DNA from: Micromonospora thermarum
Lineage (GTDB): Bacteria > Actinomycetota > Actinomycetes > Mycobacteriales > Micromonosporaceae
Reading direction: 5' to 3'
DNA length: 52,027 nt
Assembly: GCF_012034245.1 (NCBI RefSeq)
Contig: NZ_JAATEO010000037.1
Span: forward strand, 1 to 52,027
The notes beneath the pieces were generated by a model. It did not search any database. It worked only from the letters and a program-made list of their open reading frames with translations, and had not been told where the DNA came from. This document shows positions 8,640-19,631 of the stretch, in pieces (within the stretch, counting starts at the first letter, position 1; each line of letters begins with the position of its first letter). The translations under genes were made by a program, and so were the position numbers.

Positions 8640-8731
8640 GTGCCCGTCGTCGGCCCGGTTCCGTCAGGCGGGCGGCGAGCACCGACCGAGACCGCACGAG
8701 ACGACCCGCGCCGAGCGAAGCGAGGAGAGCC

Positions 8732-11572
<2,841 letters not shown>

Positions 11573-11586
11573 GCCGGTCCGCTCGC

Positions 11587-11657
11587 CGATCATGGAGTTG
11601 TGGTGTCCGGCTGATGCCGGTCCGGGACGTTCCGTCCCCACCACAACTCCATGATCG
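11587..11657. repeat. Long intergenic inverted repeat, copy 2
   Basis: Perfect 19-base arms: CGATCATGGAGTTGTGGTG (11587-11605) pairs with 11639-11657 around a 33-base loop. It begins 15 bases after the leuS stop and merges with the 3' end of a phosphotransferase pseudogene on the other strand. It may also serve as a terminator for leuS, although there is no T run. Confidence 0.85.
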
Positions 11658-12009
11658 ACCGGGGCTGGGTGGTGACAGCGCGCACCGTCGGGCGGTGGGC
11701 CTGCAGCCAGTCGTGCCAGCCCCGGATCATCGGTGGGACGCCGAGCCCGCGCAGCCGCAGCATCGCGGGCTCGCCACGGTCGGCGCCGGCCTCGATGCCG
11801 CGCCAGGTGCCGTCGAGCTAGCTCAACACCTCCCGGCCGTGCTCGTCGAACCCGAGGTGGCGGGGCGCCAGGTCCGCGCCCACCCGCTCCAGGTGACGCA
11901 GCAGCGCCGCGACGCGGTCGGCGTTCGGTCCGGGGGTACGCCGGACCGTCCCACCGACGCGGACCACGTCGGTGACGAAGCCCCCGGGCAGCGGCTCCTC
12001 GTCCGGCAT
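11600..12009 (-). pseudogene. Remnant of an aminoglycoside-phosphotransferase-family gene
   Basis: From ATG 12009 a 63-codon frame reads MPDEEPLPGGFVTDVVRVGG...VRRTPGPNADRVAALLRHLERVG...HLGFDEHGREVLS, the typical N-terminus of phosphotransferase (APH) family proteins, then TAG at 11820-11818. The same frame continues with LDGTWRGIEAGADRGEPAMLRLRGLGVPPMIRGWHDWLQAHRP, typical of the C-terminus. The central kinase region with the catalytic HGD-type motif is missing, so the gene has lost most of its middle and acquired a stop. The tail runs into the inverted repeat at 11587-11657. The ATG overlaps the TVP38 gene stop (ATGA), so it was once part of the murT-gatD-TVP38 operon. Confidence 0.72.
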
Positions 12010-12722
12010 CAGGTGGGCCCGAGGCGGCGGAGCCGCTCGGCGCGCCACCAGCGGCGGATGAGCACCGCGCTGGCGATCAGGCCGAGCCCGGCCGGGGCGG
12101 CGGCGAACCAGTTGACCTCGCCCGGGGAGGTGGCCGCGGCGCCGACGGCCGCGTACCCGAACGCGGTCGGCGTGGAGGCGATGAGGCTGCCGACGAGGAA
12201 CGGCAGCACCCGGGCGCCGGTGGTGCCGTAGCCGTAGCTGACCAGGCCGAAGCCGGCGATCGGGAGCAGCCGGACGGTGATCACGCCGAGGACGCTCTGC
12301 CGTGCGAACCAGCCGTCCAGGCGGGCCAGGCGGCCACGGACCCGCTCGGCGACGAACTCCCGCCCGAGGAGCCGACCCACCGTGAAGCCGATCGCCGCGG
12401 CGAGCAGCGCGGCGCCGAGCGCGTACGCGGCCCCTTCCAGGGCGCCGAAGAGCGCCCCGGACGCCAGGGTGATGAAGGTGCGCGGGACCAGCGCCACGAG
12501 CAGCAGCGCCCCGCCGACGATCGCCGCGACCGGGGCGTACCCGCCCAGCCGGTCGGCGAGGTCGGGCAGGTGGGCCGGGTCCGGGCGGGGCACCACGAGC
12601 AGTGCCAGGCCGAACCCGGCGAGCAGGAGCAGCAGGACGCCGAACCGGACGGCGGACGGCTCCCGCAGCACCCGCCGGACGGCCGCCGGACCGAACCGCG
12701 GCCGGCGGCCGGCGGGGGTCAC
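12009..12722 (-). CDS. TVP38/TMEM64 family membrane protein
   Basis: This 237-residue protein has about six hydrophobic segments. The conserved segment VRLLPIAGFGLVSYGYGTTGARVLPFLVGSLIASTPTAFGYAAVG matches the TVP38/TMEM64 (SNARE-associated, DedA-like) family; these proteins are linked to membrane lipid handling. It starts with GTG 12722, overlapping the gatD stop by four bases (GTGA), so it is translationally coupled to the lipid II amidation genes. Function in this operon is unknown. Confidence 0.9.
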   Translation of the reverse strand: MTPAGRRPRFGPAAVRRVLREPSAVRFGVLLLLLAGFGLALLVVPRPDPAHLPDLADRLGGYAPVAAIVGGALLLVALVPRTFITLASGALFGALEGAAYALGAALLAAAIGFTVGRLLGREFVAERVRGRLARLDGWFARQSVLGVITVRLLPIAGFGLVSYGYGTTGARVLPFLVGSLIASTPTAFGYAAVGAAATSPGEVNWFAAAPAGLGLIASAVLIRRWWRAERLRRLGPT

Positions 12723-13441
12723 GGTCGGGCGGCGGCGGCCACCGCGGCGCGGCGCTCGGCGCGGAGGCGGTCGGACCAGGTGTCGTCCAGCGGGGGCAGC
12801 TGGTGGACGCCGGTGGCCCAGCGCAGCAGCAGGTCGGCCAGGGCGGGGTTACGGGCCAGGGCCGGCCCGTGGGAGTACGTGCCGAGCAGCTTGCCGCGCC
12901 ACGCGCCCTCGGTGGCGCCGTCGTTGCCGACCCCGGCGGTGACCCGGGCGAGGGGGGCCGCCTCGGGACCGAGGTGGGTGCGGCCGCCGTGGTTCTCGAA
13001 GCCGGTGAGCGGCGGCAGCCCGAGCCGGGGGTCGATGTCGCCGGCCAGCTCGCCCACGGCCCGGGTGGGCCCCCGGTCCGACGAGAGGTCGAGCAGCTCC
13101 AGCCCCGCGCACTTGGTGCCCTTGGCGAAGAAGGAGGAGCCGAGCAGCTGGTAGCCGGCGCAGACGCCGAACACCACCGACCCCTGCGCGACGGCGCGGT
13201 GCAGGCCACCGTCGGCGATCAGCCGCTGGGCGCCGAGCGCCTGCGGGCCGTCCTCGCCCCCGCCGATCAGGTAGATGTCGGCGGTGGCGGGCAGCGGCTG
13301 GTCGGAGCGGACCTCCAGCACCTCCACGGGGAAGCCGCGCCGCTGGGCGCGGCTGGCCAGGATCAGCGCGTTGCCGCGGTCACCATAGGTGGAGAGCAGG
13401 TCGGGGTAGACCCAGACGATACGCAGACTTTCAGAGGACAC
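12719..13441 (-). CDS. gatD: Lipid II isoglutaminyl synthase, glutaminase subunit GatD
   Basis: This 240-residue class I glutamine amidotransferase supplies ammonia to MurT for amidation of the D-Glu alpha-carboxylate of lipid II. The nucleophile is the Cys in VFGVCAGYQLLG, the catalytic His lies in TYSHGPAL, and the N-terminal YPDLLSTYGDRGNALIL is characteristic of GatD/CobB-CobQ-like proteins. The GTG start (13441) overlaps murT by 11 bases. The pair acts at the inner membrane face on lipid II. Confidence 0.93.
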   Translation of the reverse strand: MSSESLRIVWVYPDLLSTYGDRGNALILASRAQRRGFPVEVLEVRSDQPLPATADIYLIGGGEDGPQALGAQRLIADGGLHRAVAQGSVVFGVCAGYQLLGSSFFAKGTKCAGLELLDLSSDRGPTRAVGELAGDIDPRLGLPPLTGFENHGGRTHLGPEAAPLARVTAGVGNDGATEGAWRGKLLGTYSHGPALARNPALADLLLRWATGVHQLPPLDDTWSDRLRAERRAAVAAAARP

Positions 13442-14693
13442 GGTCCAACTCCGCTCGGATGTCCTGGAAGGCGGTGTAGTTCGCGATGACCTCCAGCCGG
13501 CCCGGCGGAGCCGCCCGGACCGCCTCGGCGAACGTGCGCACGTGCTGGAACGGCACGTCGTTGACGTCGAGCCGGACCGCCAGGTCGTACGCCCGGTCGC
13601 CGGTGATGAGCACCTGCCGGCCGCGCAGCGGGCTGAAGTCGACGTCGAAGAGCCAGGAGGTGTCCAGCCCGTCGGGGTCGCGGGCGTTGATGGAGAGCAG
13701 GGTCGGCGCCTCGTCGGCCATGTCGAACGCCTCCAGCCAACTGGCCGGGTTCTTCGCCAGCAGCAACCGGATCAGCCGTCCGTCGCGCTCGACCTGCGCG
13801 TACCGGCCGGCGACCGAGGTGACGCTGCTGAGCTTGAGCACCGCGTCGACGGGGCGTACGCCGAACTCGGCGGCGACCGCGAGGGCGGTGGCGGCGTTGC
13901 CGAGGTTGACCTTGCCGGGGAGCTGCAGCTTGACCTTGTGCCAGGCGCCGGTCGGGTCGATGACGCCGTCGTCCTCCACCGTCCAGTGCGGCTCGGGACG
14001 GCGCAGCGGGCAGCCGGTGCACCACCACTGGTCGCCCTCGCGGGCGATCGTGGAGCCGCACTCCGGGCAGACCCACGAGTCGTCGTGCCAGCGCTGGCCG
14101 GCGCTGAACCAGGTGACGTGCGGCGGCGTGATCCGGTGGTCGTGGTTCGGCGGCGGGGTGGCCGCCCAGACGACCATCGGGTCGTCGGCGTTGGCGACGA
14201 CGCGGACGTCGGAGTGCTTGACCAGGGCCGCGCGCCAGAGCTGCGCCATCATGGCGACCTCCTTGGCGCGGTCGAGCTGGTCGCGGGAGAGGTTGAGCAG
14301 TGCCACCACGTGCGGCTCGGTGGATTCCAGCACCTGGGCGAGGTAGTGCTCGTCGACCTCGAGCACCGCGTACGGGGTGCTGCCGGCCTTGGCCAGCGCG
14401 GAGGTGTGCCCGGTGGGCATGTTCGCGCCGAAGGAGTTGGTGGCGACCTTGCCGAGGACGCCGACGGCGGCCGTGGTGAGGCGTGTGGTGGTGGTCTTGC
14501 CGTTGGTGCCGGAGATCAGCGCGATGGCGCGGCCGGCGGCGAGGTGGGCGAGCAGGTCCGGGTCGATCTTGAGGCCGATCCAGCCGCCGATGACCGAGCC
14601 GTCGCCGCGCCCCGCGGCGCGCGACAGCGCCGCGGCGGTCCGCGACACGGAGCTGGCCACCTTCGCCCGCAGGGGCATCTTCGCGTCCGTCAC
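13431..14693 (-). CDS. murT: Lipid II isoglutaminyl synthase, Mur-ligase-like subunit MurT
   Basis: This protein of about 420 residues is a Mur ligase homologue. The ATP-binding loop is LISGTNGKTTTTRL, the linker TNSFGANMPTGHT and EVDEHYLAQV follow, and a four-Cys zinc ribbon is present (WVCPECG...WWCTGCPLRRPEP), as is typical of MurT. A C-terminal DUF1727 region ends the protein. GTG 14693 is preferred because TAACCT lies seven bases upstream at leaderless spacing; ATG 14678 is the alternative. It is divergent from mraZ across a 342-base intergenic region. Confidence 0.94.
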   Translation of the reverse strand: MTDAKMPLRAKVASSVSRTAAALSRAAGRGDGSVIGGWIGLKIDPDLLAHLAAGRAIALISGTNGKTTTTRLTTAAVGVLGKVATNSFGANMPTGHTSALAKAGSTPYAVLEVDEHYLAQVLESTEPHVVALLNLSRDQLDRAKEVAMMAQLWRAALVKHSDVRVVANADDPMVVWAATPPPNHDHRITPPHVTWFSAGQRWHDDSWVCPECGSTIAREGDQWWCTGCPLRRPEPHWTVEDDGVIDPTGAWHKVKLQLPGKVNLGNAATALAVAAEFGVRPVDAVLKLSSVTSVAGRYAQVERDGRLIRLLLAKNPASWLEAFDMADEAPTLLSINARDPDGLDTSWLFDVDFSPLRGRQVLITGDRAYDLAVRLDVNDVPFQHVRTFAEAVRAAPPGRLEVIANYTAFQDIRAELDRVL

Positions 14694-14706
14694 GCGAGCG
14701 AGGTTA
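14691..14706 (-). promoter_or_regulatory. Putative leaderless promoter of murT-gatD
   Basis: On the minus strand TAACCT (14706-14701) precedes GTG 14693 by seven bases, so the transcript would start at the initiation codon. Confidence 0.45.
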
Positions 14707-14846
14707 CTCCACCGGCGGGCCCCCCAGATCGCCGCCGACGGTGAACCGTTCGGCCGGTGGCGCCGCGGCGGCCGGCCGGGCGGGCATCGGCCGGACGGAG
14801 TCGATCTATGTCGGAAAGCGGACGGCGCCGTGGGAGCCGTTCCGCC

Positions 14847-14862
14847 CTCCACTTCGCTCCAC
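14847..14862 (-). promoter_or_regulatory. Putative MraZ box facing murT (two repeats)
   Basis: CTCCAC occurs at 14847-14852 and 14857-14862, that is GTGGAG twice at 10-base spacing on the minus strand. It is the mirror image of the repeats in the mraZ promoter about 80 bases away and lies about 155 bases upstream of murT. Confidence 0.5.
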
Positions 14863-14918
14863 CCTCGTTGACGTGCGGTTTTGGCCGGGCGACACGCGCG
14901 CCACATGGGCGATTCCGG

Positions 14919-14950
14919 TTGCGGGTGGAGGGAAGTGGAGTAGAGTGGGG
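14919..14950 (+). promoter_or_regulatory. mraZ promoter overlapping three GTGGRG repeats (putative MraZ box)
   Basis: A -35 (TTGCGG, 14919-14924), 16-base spacer and -10 (TAGAGT, 14941-14946) are interleaved with GTGGAG (14925-14930), GTGGAG (14935-14940) and GTGGGG (14945-14950), spaced exactly 10 bases. MraZ proteins bind short G-rich direct repeats with 10-base periodicity in their own promoters, so this is probably an autoregulatory operator. The remainder of 14694-15035 shows only the mirrored pair at 14847-14862 and the murT promoter. Confidence 0.7.
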
Positions 14951-15035
14951 CGCGATGGTGAGGCCGGGAGGGCCCACCGGCCCGGGGGGTCAGCGGCGCC
15001 GCGAACGCCGCTAGATGGGCGAGGGGGTTGGGCCG

Positions 15036-15467
15036 ATGTTCCTCGGCACCCACACCCCGCGCCTGGACGACAAGGGCCGGTTGATCCTTCCGGCGAAGTT
15101 CCGGGACGAGCTGGCGGGGGGTGTCGTGATCACCAAAGGGCAGGATCGCTGCCTCTATGTCTTCCCGACGCCGGAGTTCCAGCGGATCGCGGAACAGTTG
15201 CGCGCGCAGCCGATGACGCACAAGGCGGCCCGGGCCTACAGCCGGGTCTTCTTCGCGAGCGCGCACGACGAGGTCCCCGACAAGCAGGGGCGGGTGACCA
15301 TCCCGGCCCACCTCCGGGAGTACGCCGCACTCGACCGCGACCTGGTCGTGATCGGCGCGCACACGCGGGTGGAGATCTGGGACAAGACTGCCTGGGAGAC
15401 CTACCTCTCCGAGAGCGAAGACGACTTCGCCGACATCGAGGAGGGGGTGCTGCCCGGCGGTCTGTAG
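15036..15467 (+). CDS. mraZ: Transcriptional regulator MraZ
   Basis: This 143-residue protein has two SpoVT/AbrB-like halves: MFLGTHTPRLDDKGRLILPAKFR and, from ~residue 80, DEVPDKQGRVTIPAHLREYA. It assembles into rings that bind repeats in the dcw promoter. The frame opens at ATG 15015, but ATG 15036 is chosen because the family begins MFLGT and GAGGGGG lies just upstream. It heads the dcw operon, with its likely operator at 14925-14950. Confidence 0.96.
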   Translation: MFLGTHTPRLDDKGRLILPAKFRDELAGGVVITKGQDRCLYVFPTPEFQRIAEQLRAQPMTHKAARAYSRVFFASAHDEVPDKQGRVTIPAHLREYAALDRDLVVIGAHTRVEIWDKTAWETYLSESEDDFADIEEGVLPGGL

Positions 15468-15672
15468 GGCGTGACGGCGCCCGGCGTACTGCGAGATCTC
15501 CAGCCGCTTTCGAGTTCCTGGCATCCCTTCCCCGGTGCCAGGCGCACGATCCGATCGGGGGGCCGTGGCCGGAAGGCGGGCGGGAGCGGATGGGGATCTG
15601 GCGGTACGGCGGCACAGCGTCGTCCGACGACAGGCGCGAGACGACGGACGGTTTCAAGCAGTGGGGGTCGAC

Positions 15673-16776
15673 ATGGGGGAGCTTCGCGGCACGCACGTGC
15701 CGGTGCTGCTCGAGCGGTGTCTCGAGCTGCTCGCCCCCGCGCTGGACCGGGCGGAGCGCACGGTCCACGTCGACGCCACGCTGGGGCTGGGCGGGCACGC
15801 CGAAGCGGTGCTGGAGGCGCACCCGCGGACGGTGCTGGTCGGGCTCGACCGGGACACCGAGGCCCTCGCCCACGCGCGGGCGCGGCTGGCCCGGTTCGCC
15901 GACCGGATCCACCTGGAGCACGCCGTGTACGACGAGCTGCCCGACGTGCTGGACCGGCTCGGGTACCCGGCGGTCGACGGGATCCTGTTCGACCTGGGTG
16001 TCTCCTCGTTGCAGCTCGACGCGCCCGACCGCGGGTTCGCGTACGCGCAGGACGCGCCGCTGGACATGCGGATGGACCAGACCCGGGGGGTGACCGCCGA
16101 GGAGGTGGTCAACACCTACTCGCACCCGGAACTCGCCCGGGTGCTGCGGGTCTACGGCGAGGAGAAGTTCGCGACGCGGATCGCGTCGGCGATCGTCCGG
16201 GAGCGGGAACGCGCCCGAATCACCTCGTCGGCGCGCCTGGCCGAGCTGGTCCGGGAGAGCATTCCGGCACCAGCCCGACGAACCGGTGGACACCCGGCAA
16301 AGAGAACGTTTCAGGCTTTACGGATAGAGGTAAACAAAGAGCTGGCGGCGCTGGAAGCGGCGCTGCCGGCGGCGCTCGACCGGCTCACGGTGGGCGGCCG
16401 CATGGTGGTCCTGTCCTACCACTCGCTGGAGGACCGGCTCACCAAGGCGGCGCTCGCCGACCGGGTCCGCAGCACGGGCCCGGTCGACCTGCCGGTCGAG
16501 CTGCCCGGGACCGGTCCGACGTTCCGGCTGCTCAGCCGGGGCGCGGAACTGCCGAACGAGGTGGAGGTCGCGGCGAACCCGCGCGCCGCCTCGGTGCGGT
16601 TGCGGGCCGCGGAGCGGCTCGACCCGACCGCGGAGCAGCACCGGCGTACCGACCGCGAACGGTACCGCCGGCGGGTCCGGGCGATGCACCAACCGGGGAC
16701 GGGGTCGGCCGCGCGACGGCCGGCTCCGGGGGATGGGACAGGGACGGACGAAGAGGGGGAGGGACATGACGATTGA
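15673..16776 (+). CDS. rsmH: 16S rRNA (cytosine1402-N4)-methyltransferase
   Basis: This 367-residue SAM-dependent enzyme methylates C1402 of 16S rRNA. Key features are GTHVPVLLERCLELL, VHVDATLGLGGHAEAVL (SAM site), GILFDLGVSSLQLD, RGFAYAQDAPLDMRMD, HPAKRTFQALRIEVNKEL and VLSYHSLEDRLTK. The frame is open upstream to 15535; ATG 15673 fits the family N-terminus and has GTGGGGG upstream. The 205-base gap from mraZ holds only a weak hairpin (15517-15542). The stop overlaps ftsL by 11 bases. Confidence 0.96.
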   Translation: MGELRGTHVPVLLERCLELLAPALDRAERTVHVDATLGLGGHAEAVLEAHPRTVLVGLDRDTEALAHARARLARFADRIHLEHAVYDELPDVLDRLGYPAVDGILFDLGVSSLQLDAPDRGFAYAQDAPLDMRMDQTRGVTAEEVVNTYSHPELARVLRVYGEEKFATRIASAIVRERERARITSSARLAELVRESIPAPARRTGGHPAKRTFQALRIEVNKELAALEAALPAALDRLTVGGRMVVLSYHSLEDRLTKAALADRVRSTGPVDLPVELPGTGPTFRLLSRGAELPNEVEVAANPRAASVRLRAAERLDPTAEQHRRTDRERYRRRVRAMHQPGTGSAARRPAPGDGTGTDEEGEGHDD

Positions 16777-17371
16777 CAAGCGCGACCGCCGGGACGTGAC
16801 CGGCGGCGGGCAGCGCACACCGCGGTCGGGGGGCCGGATCGCGGCGGAGCGGGCCACGCGCGTCGGCACGGGCACGCCGCGGGCGGACCGGACGGGCCGG
16901 CTGGGAGAGACTCGCGCCCGGGGGGCGCGCGAGTTCCCGACCCAGGGCACCGCGGCGCTGAGCCCGGCCGAGCGGGGTGGCGCGACCGCGACGCGCCCGC
17001 CCCGGCTGCGGGTGGCGCCGCCGGCGCCGGTGTCGGTGCCGCGCGCGCCGTTCGCGGCGCTGGTCGTGACGCTGGTCGTCGGTGGGGTGCTCGGCATCCT
17101 GCTGGTCAACACGAAGATCAACGAGAACGCGTTCCGGTTGGAGAAGCTCCAGCAGCAGCAGGCCAAGCTGGACCTGGAGCAGCAGCAGCTGAACCGGCAG
17201 ATCGCCGAGGCGGAGGCGCCGGGCAACCTGACCGCCGCCGCGCGCAAGCTCGGCCTCGTCGAGGCCGGCGAGCCGGCGTACATCCGGCTGCCGGACGGCA
17301 AGACCATCGGCGTGCCGCAGCCGGCCAGCGGGCAGCCGTCGGTCACCAGCCAGCAGGGCGCCGGGGGGTAG
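16766..17371 (+). CDS. ftsL: Cell division protein FtsL (FtsL-like, septum formation initiator type)
   Basis: This 201-residue protein has a long basic, disordered cytoplasmic N-terminus (~90 residues), one transmembrane helix (APFAALVVTLVVGGVLGILLV, ~93-115) and a short extracytoplasmic Gln/Leu-rich coiled coil (LEKLQQQQAKLDLEQQQLNRQI), the architecture of FtsL. The conserved AARKLGLVEAGEPAYIRLPDG tail is typical of the actinobacterial form. ATG 16766 has a strong GAGGGGGAGGG upstream. It would bind FtsQ and a FtsB homologue to activate FtsW/FtsI. Confidence 0.9.
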   Translation: MTIDKRDRRDVTGGGQRTPRSGGRIAAERATRVGTGTPRADRTGRLGETRARGAREFPTQGTAALSPAERGGATATRPPRLRVAPPAPVSVPRAPFAALVVTLVVGGVLGILLVNTKINENAFRLEKLQQQQAKLDLEQQQLNRQIAEAEAPGNLTAAARKLGLVEAGEPAYIRLPDGKTIGVPQPASGQPSVTSQQGAGG

Positions 17372-17374
17372 GCC

Positions 17375-19537
17375 GTGCCCCCGAGATCGGAGGAACCGCG
17401 CCGGGACGCCACGGGCTCCCGGCGCGGCCCGTCCCGTGGCGACGGGACCGCCGATCCGCGTACGGGTGAGCCGGGGGTCGGCGGGATCTCCGGCGCCCGC
17501 GCGTACACCCCGCGGGGGCGCACGATCGGCGAGGATCGGCTGGGCGACGCGCGAGCCGCCCGGGCCGAGCAGCGACGCACGCCGCGCGGCGGGCGCTCCG
17601 GCGACCCGTTCCGCCCCGCCCTCCAGGTGCTCGACGGCGGGCGGGTGGGCCGGCGGGAGCCGCCGCCCCGCCGTACCTCGGTGGTCCGGACGATGCCGGA
17701 GCGCGCGCCGCGGAAGGAACCGCCCCCGCGCCGCCGCCCCGCGCGCACCGCGCCGGCCCGGCCGGCGGCCCGGCGTCCGTCCCGCAAGCCGCCGAAGCCG
17801 CCCCGGCTGGCCGACCCCAGCCGCCGGCTCCGGCTCGGCACCGCGCTGGCCCTGACCCTGTTCGCCGTCATCGGCATCCGGCTCGTCGTCCTCCAAGCGA
17901 CCGAGAGCGCGGCGTACGCCGACGCCGGCCTTCCCGACCGGCTGCGTACCGTGGTCCTGCCGGCGCCGCGTGGCGCCATCTACGACCGCGACGGGGCGGC
18001 GCTCGCGCACAGTGTCGAGGCGCGGTACGTCTACGCCGACCCGACCCAGATCGAGGACCCGCAGGCGACCGCGAAGGCCCTGTCGCCGCTGCTCGGCATC
18101 CCACCCTCGGAGCTGGTGGAGAAGATGAAGCCGCGGAAGCGGCCCAACGGCAGCGACTCCCAGTTCGAGTACCTGGCCCGGGGCGTCGACGTCGCCCGGG
18201 CGCGGCAGATCATGGCGTTGGAGCTGCCGGGCATCAACACCCACCGGGACGAGCGGCGCGAGGTTCCCGGCGGCGACCTGGCCGCGAACCTGCTCGGCTT
18301 CACCAGTCCGGACATGATCGGCCTGGAGGGCCTGGAGGCCCGCTACGACGACCTGCTCGCCGGCGTCGACGGCAAGCGCGTCTACGAGGTGGGCCTGGGC
18401 GACCTCGCCGCGCCGATCCCCGGCGGGTACAGCGAGACGACGAAGGCGAAGCCGGGCAGTTCGCTCCAGCTCACCATCGACCGCGACCTCCAGTACATGG
18501 TGCAGGTCCTGCTGGCACAGCGGATGGCCCAGGTCAAGGGCTCCACCGGTGCGGCGGTCGTGCTGGAGGTCGGCACCGGCGAGGTGCTGGCCCAGGCCGC
18601 CTACCCCACCTACGACGCGGCCAAGCCGGACGCGAGCAAGCCGACCGAGCGGGAGGACGTCGCGACGAGCTTCGTGGTCGACCCGGGCTCGGTGCACAAG
18701 GCGATCACCTTCGGGGCGGCCCTCCAGGAGGGCGTCATCACCCCGGACACGACGCTGCCGGTCGCGAACGCCGTCCGCAAGGGCGACACCTGGTTCGCCG
18801 ACACCCACCCGGCGGGCGGGAGGCGGATGAGCCTGCCCGGGATGATGGCGTACTCGTCGAACGTGGGCACCATCGCCATCGCCGACAAGCTGGGCAAGGA
18901 CCGGCTCATCGACTACCAGAAGCGGTTCGGGCTCGGCGAGGCGACCGGCGTCGGCATGCCGGGCGAGGCGAGCGGCCGGCTCCTGCCGGCGGAGGAGTGG
19001 AGCGAGTCGTCGCACGGGTCGGTGCCGATCGGGCACAGCGTCGACGCCACGCCGCTGCAGATGGCCGCCGCGTACGCCACGATCGCCAACGGCGGCACGT
19101 ACGTCGCGCCGCGCCTCGTCAAGGAGATCATCGGGCCGGACGGGAAGCGGACGAAGCCCGAGGCCCCGCCGACCCGGTCGGTGCTCAGCCCGGACACCGC
19201 CGCCGAGTTGCGCAAGATCCTGGAGGCGGTGACCACCGTCGATTCCGCCACCGGCCTGGCGGCCGCGGTCCCCGGGTACCGGGTCGCCGGCAAGACCGGC
19301 ACCGGCTGGCGCCTGGTCGACGGCCGCAAGCAGCCCGGCGAGGTGGCCTCGTTCATCGGCATGGCACCGGCCGAGAAGCCCCGGTACGTGATCGCGGTCT
19401 TCGCGCACACACCCGGCGGCGGGGGCGGCGACATCGCCGCCCCGGCGTTCCGGGACATGATGCAGTTCGCCCTGCGTCACGACCGGGTTCCGCCGTCGTC
19501 CGCCGCCGCGCCGAAGTTCGAGGTCTTTCAGCGCTGA
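17375..19537 (+). CDS. ftsI: Division-specific class B penicillin-binding protein (FtsI/PBP3 type)
   Basis: This 720-residue peptidoglycan transpeptidase crosslinks the septal wall. It has an unusually long Arg/Pro-rich cytoplasmic N-terminus (~150 residues), one transmembrane helix (~154-175), a dimerisation domain (GAIYDRDGAALAHSV...) and the transpeptidase domain with S439-V-H-K442, S494-S-N496 and K640-T-G642, so all three active-site motifs are intact. No PASTA repeats follow. GTG 17375 lies four bases after the ftsL stop, with GGGGGG before it. Confidence 0.95.
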   Translation: MPPRSEEPRRDATGSRRGPSRGDGTADPRTGEPGVGGISGARAYTPRGRTIGEDRLGDARAARAEQRRTPRGGRSGDPFRPALQVLDGGRVGRREPPPRRTSVVRTMPERAPRKEPPPRRRPARTAPARPAARRPSRKPPKPPRLADPSRRLRLGTALALTLFAVIGIRLVVLQATESAAYADAGLPDRLRTVVLPAPRGAIYDRDGAALAHSVEARYVYADPTQIEDPQATAKALSPLLGIPPSELVEKMKPRKRPNGSDSQFEYLARGVDVARARQIMALELPGINTHRDERREVPGGDLAANLLGFTSPDMIGLEGLEARYDDLLAGVDGKRVYEVGLGDLAAPIPGGYSETTKAKPGSSLQLTIDRDLQYMVQVLLAQRMAQVKGSTGAAVVLEVGTGEVLAQAAYPTYDAAKPDASKPTEREDVATSFVVDPGSVHKAITFGAALQEGVITPDTTLPVANAVRKGDTWFADTHPAGGRRMSLPGMMAYSSNVGTIAIADKLGKDRLIDYQKRFGLGEATGVGMPGEASGRLLPAEEWSESSHGSVPIGHSVDATPLQMAAAYATIANGGTYVAPRLVKEIIGPDGKRTKPEAPPTRSVLSPDTAAELRKILEAVTTVDSATGLAAAVPGYRVAGKTGTGWRLVDGRKQPGEVASFIGMAPAEKPRYVIAVFAHTPGGGGGDIAAPAFRDMMQFALRHDRVPPSSAAAPKFEVFQR

Positions 19538-19614
19538 CCGGCGGGAACGGGACATCATCGGTGAGTGCGGACGAACCACCGGGGCGGCTGTGCGGCCGGA
19601 ACCGGACGACCGGG

Positions 19615-19631
19615 TAGGGTCTGACGCCGTG
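19615..19631 (+). promoter_or_regulatory. Putative internal leaderless promoter of murE
   Basis: TAGGGT (19615-19620) precedes GTG 19629 by eight bases. It would let murE and downstream genes be transcribed independently of the mraZ promoter. Confidence 0.45.

Noticed and set aside
15517..15542. Hairpin between mraZ and rsmH as a terminator
   Set aside because: Only seven base pairs with a 12-base loop and no T run; too weak to call.
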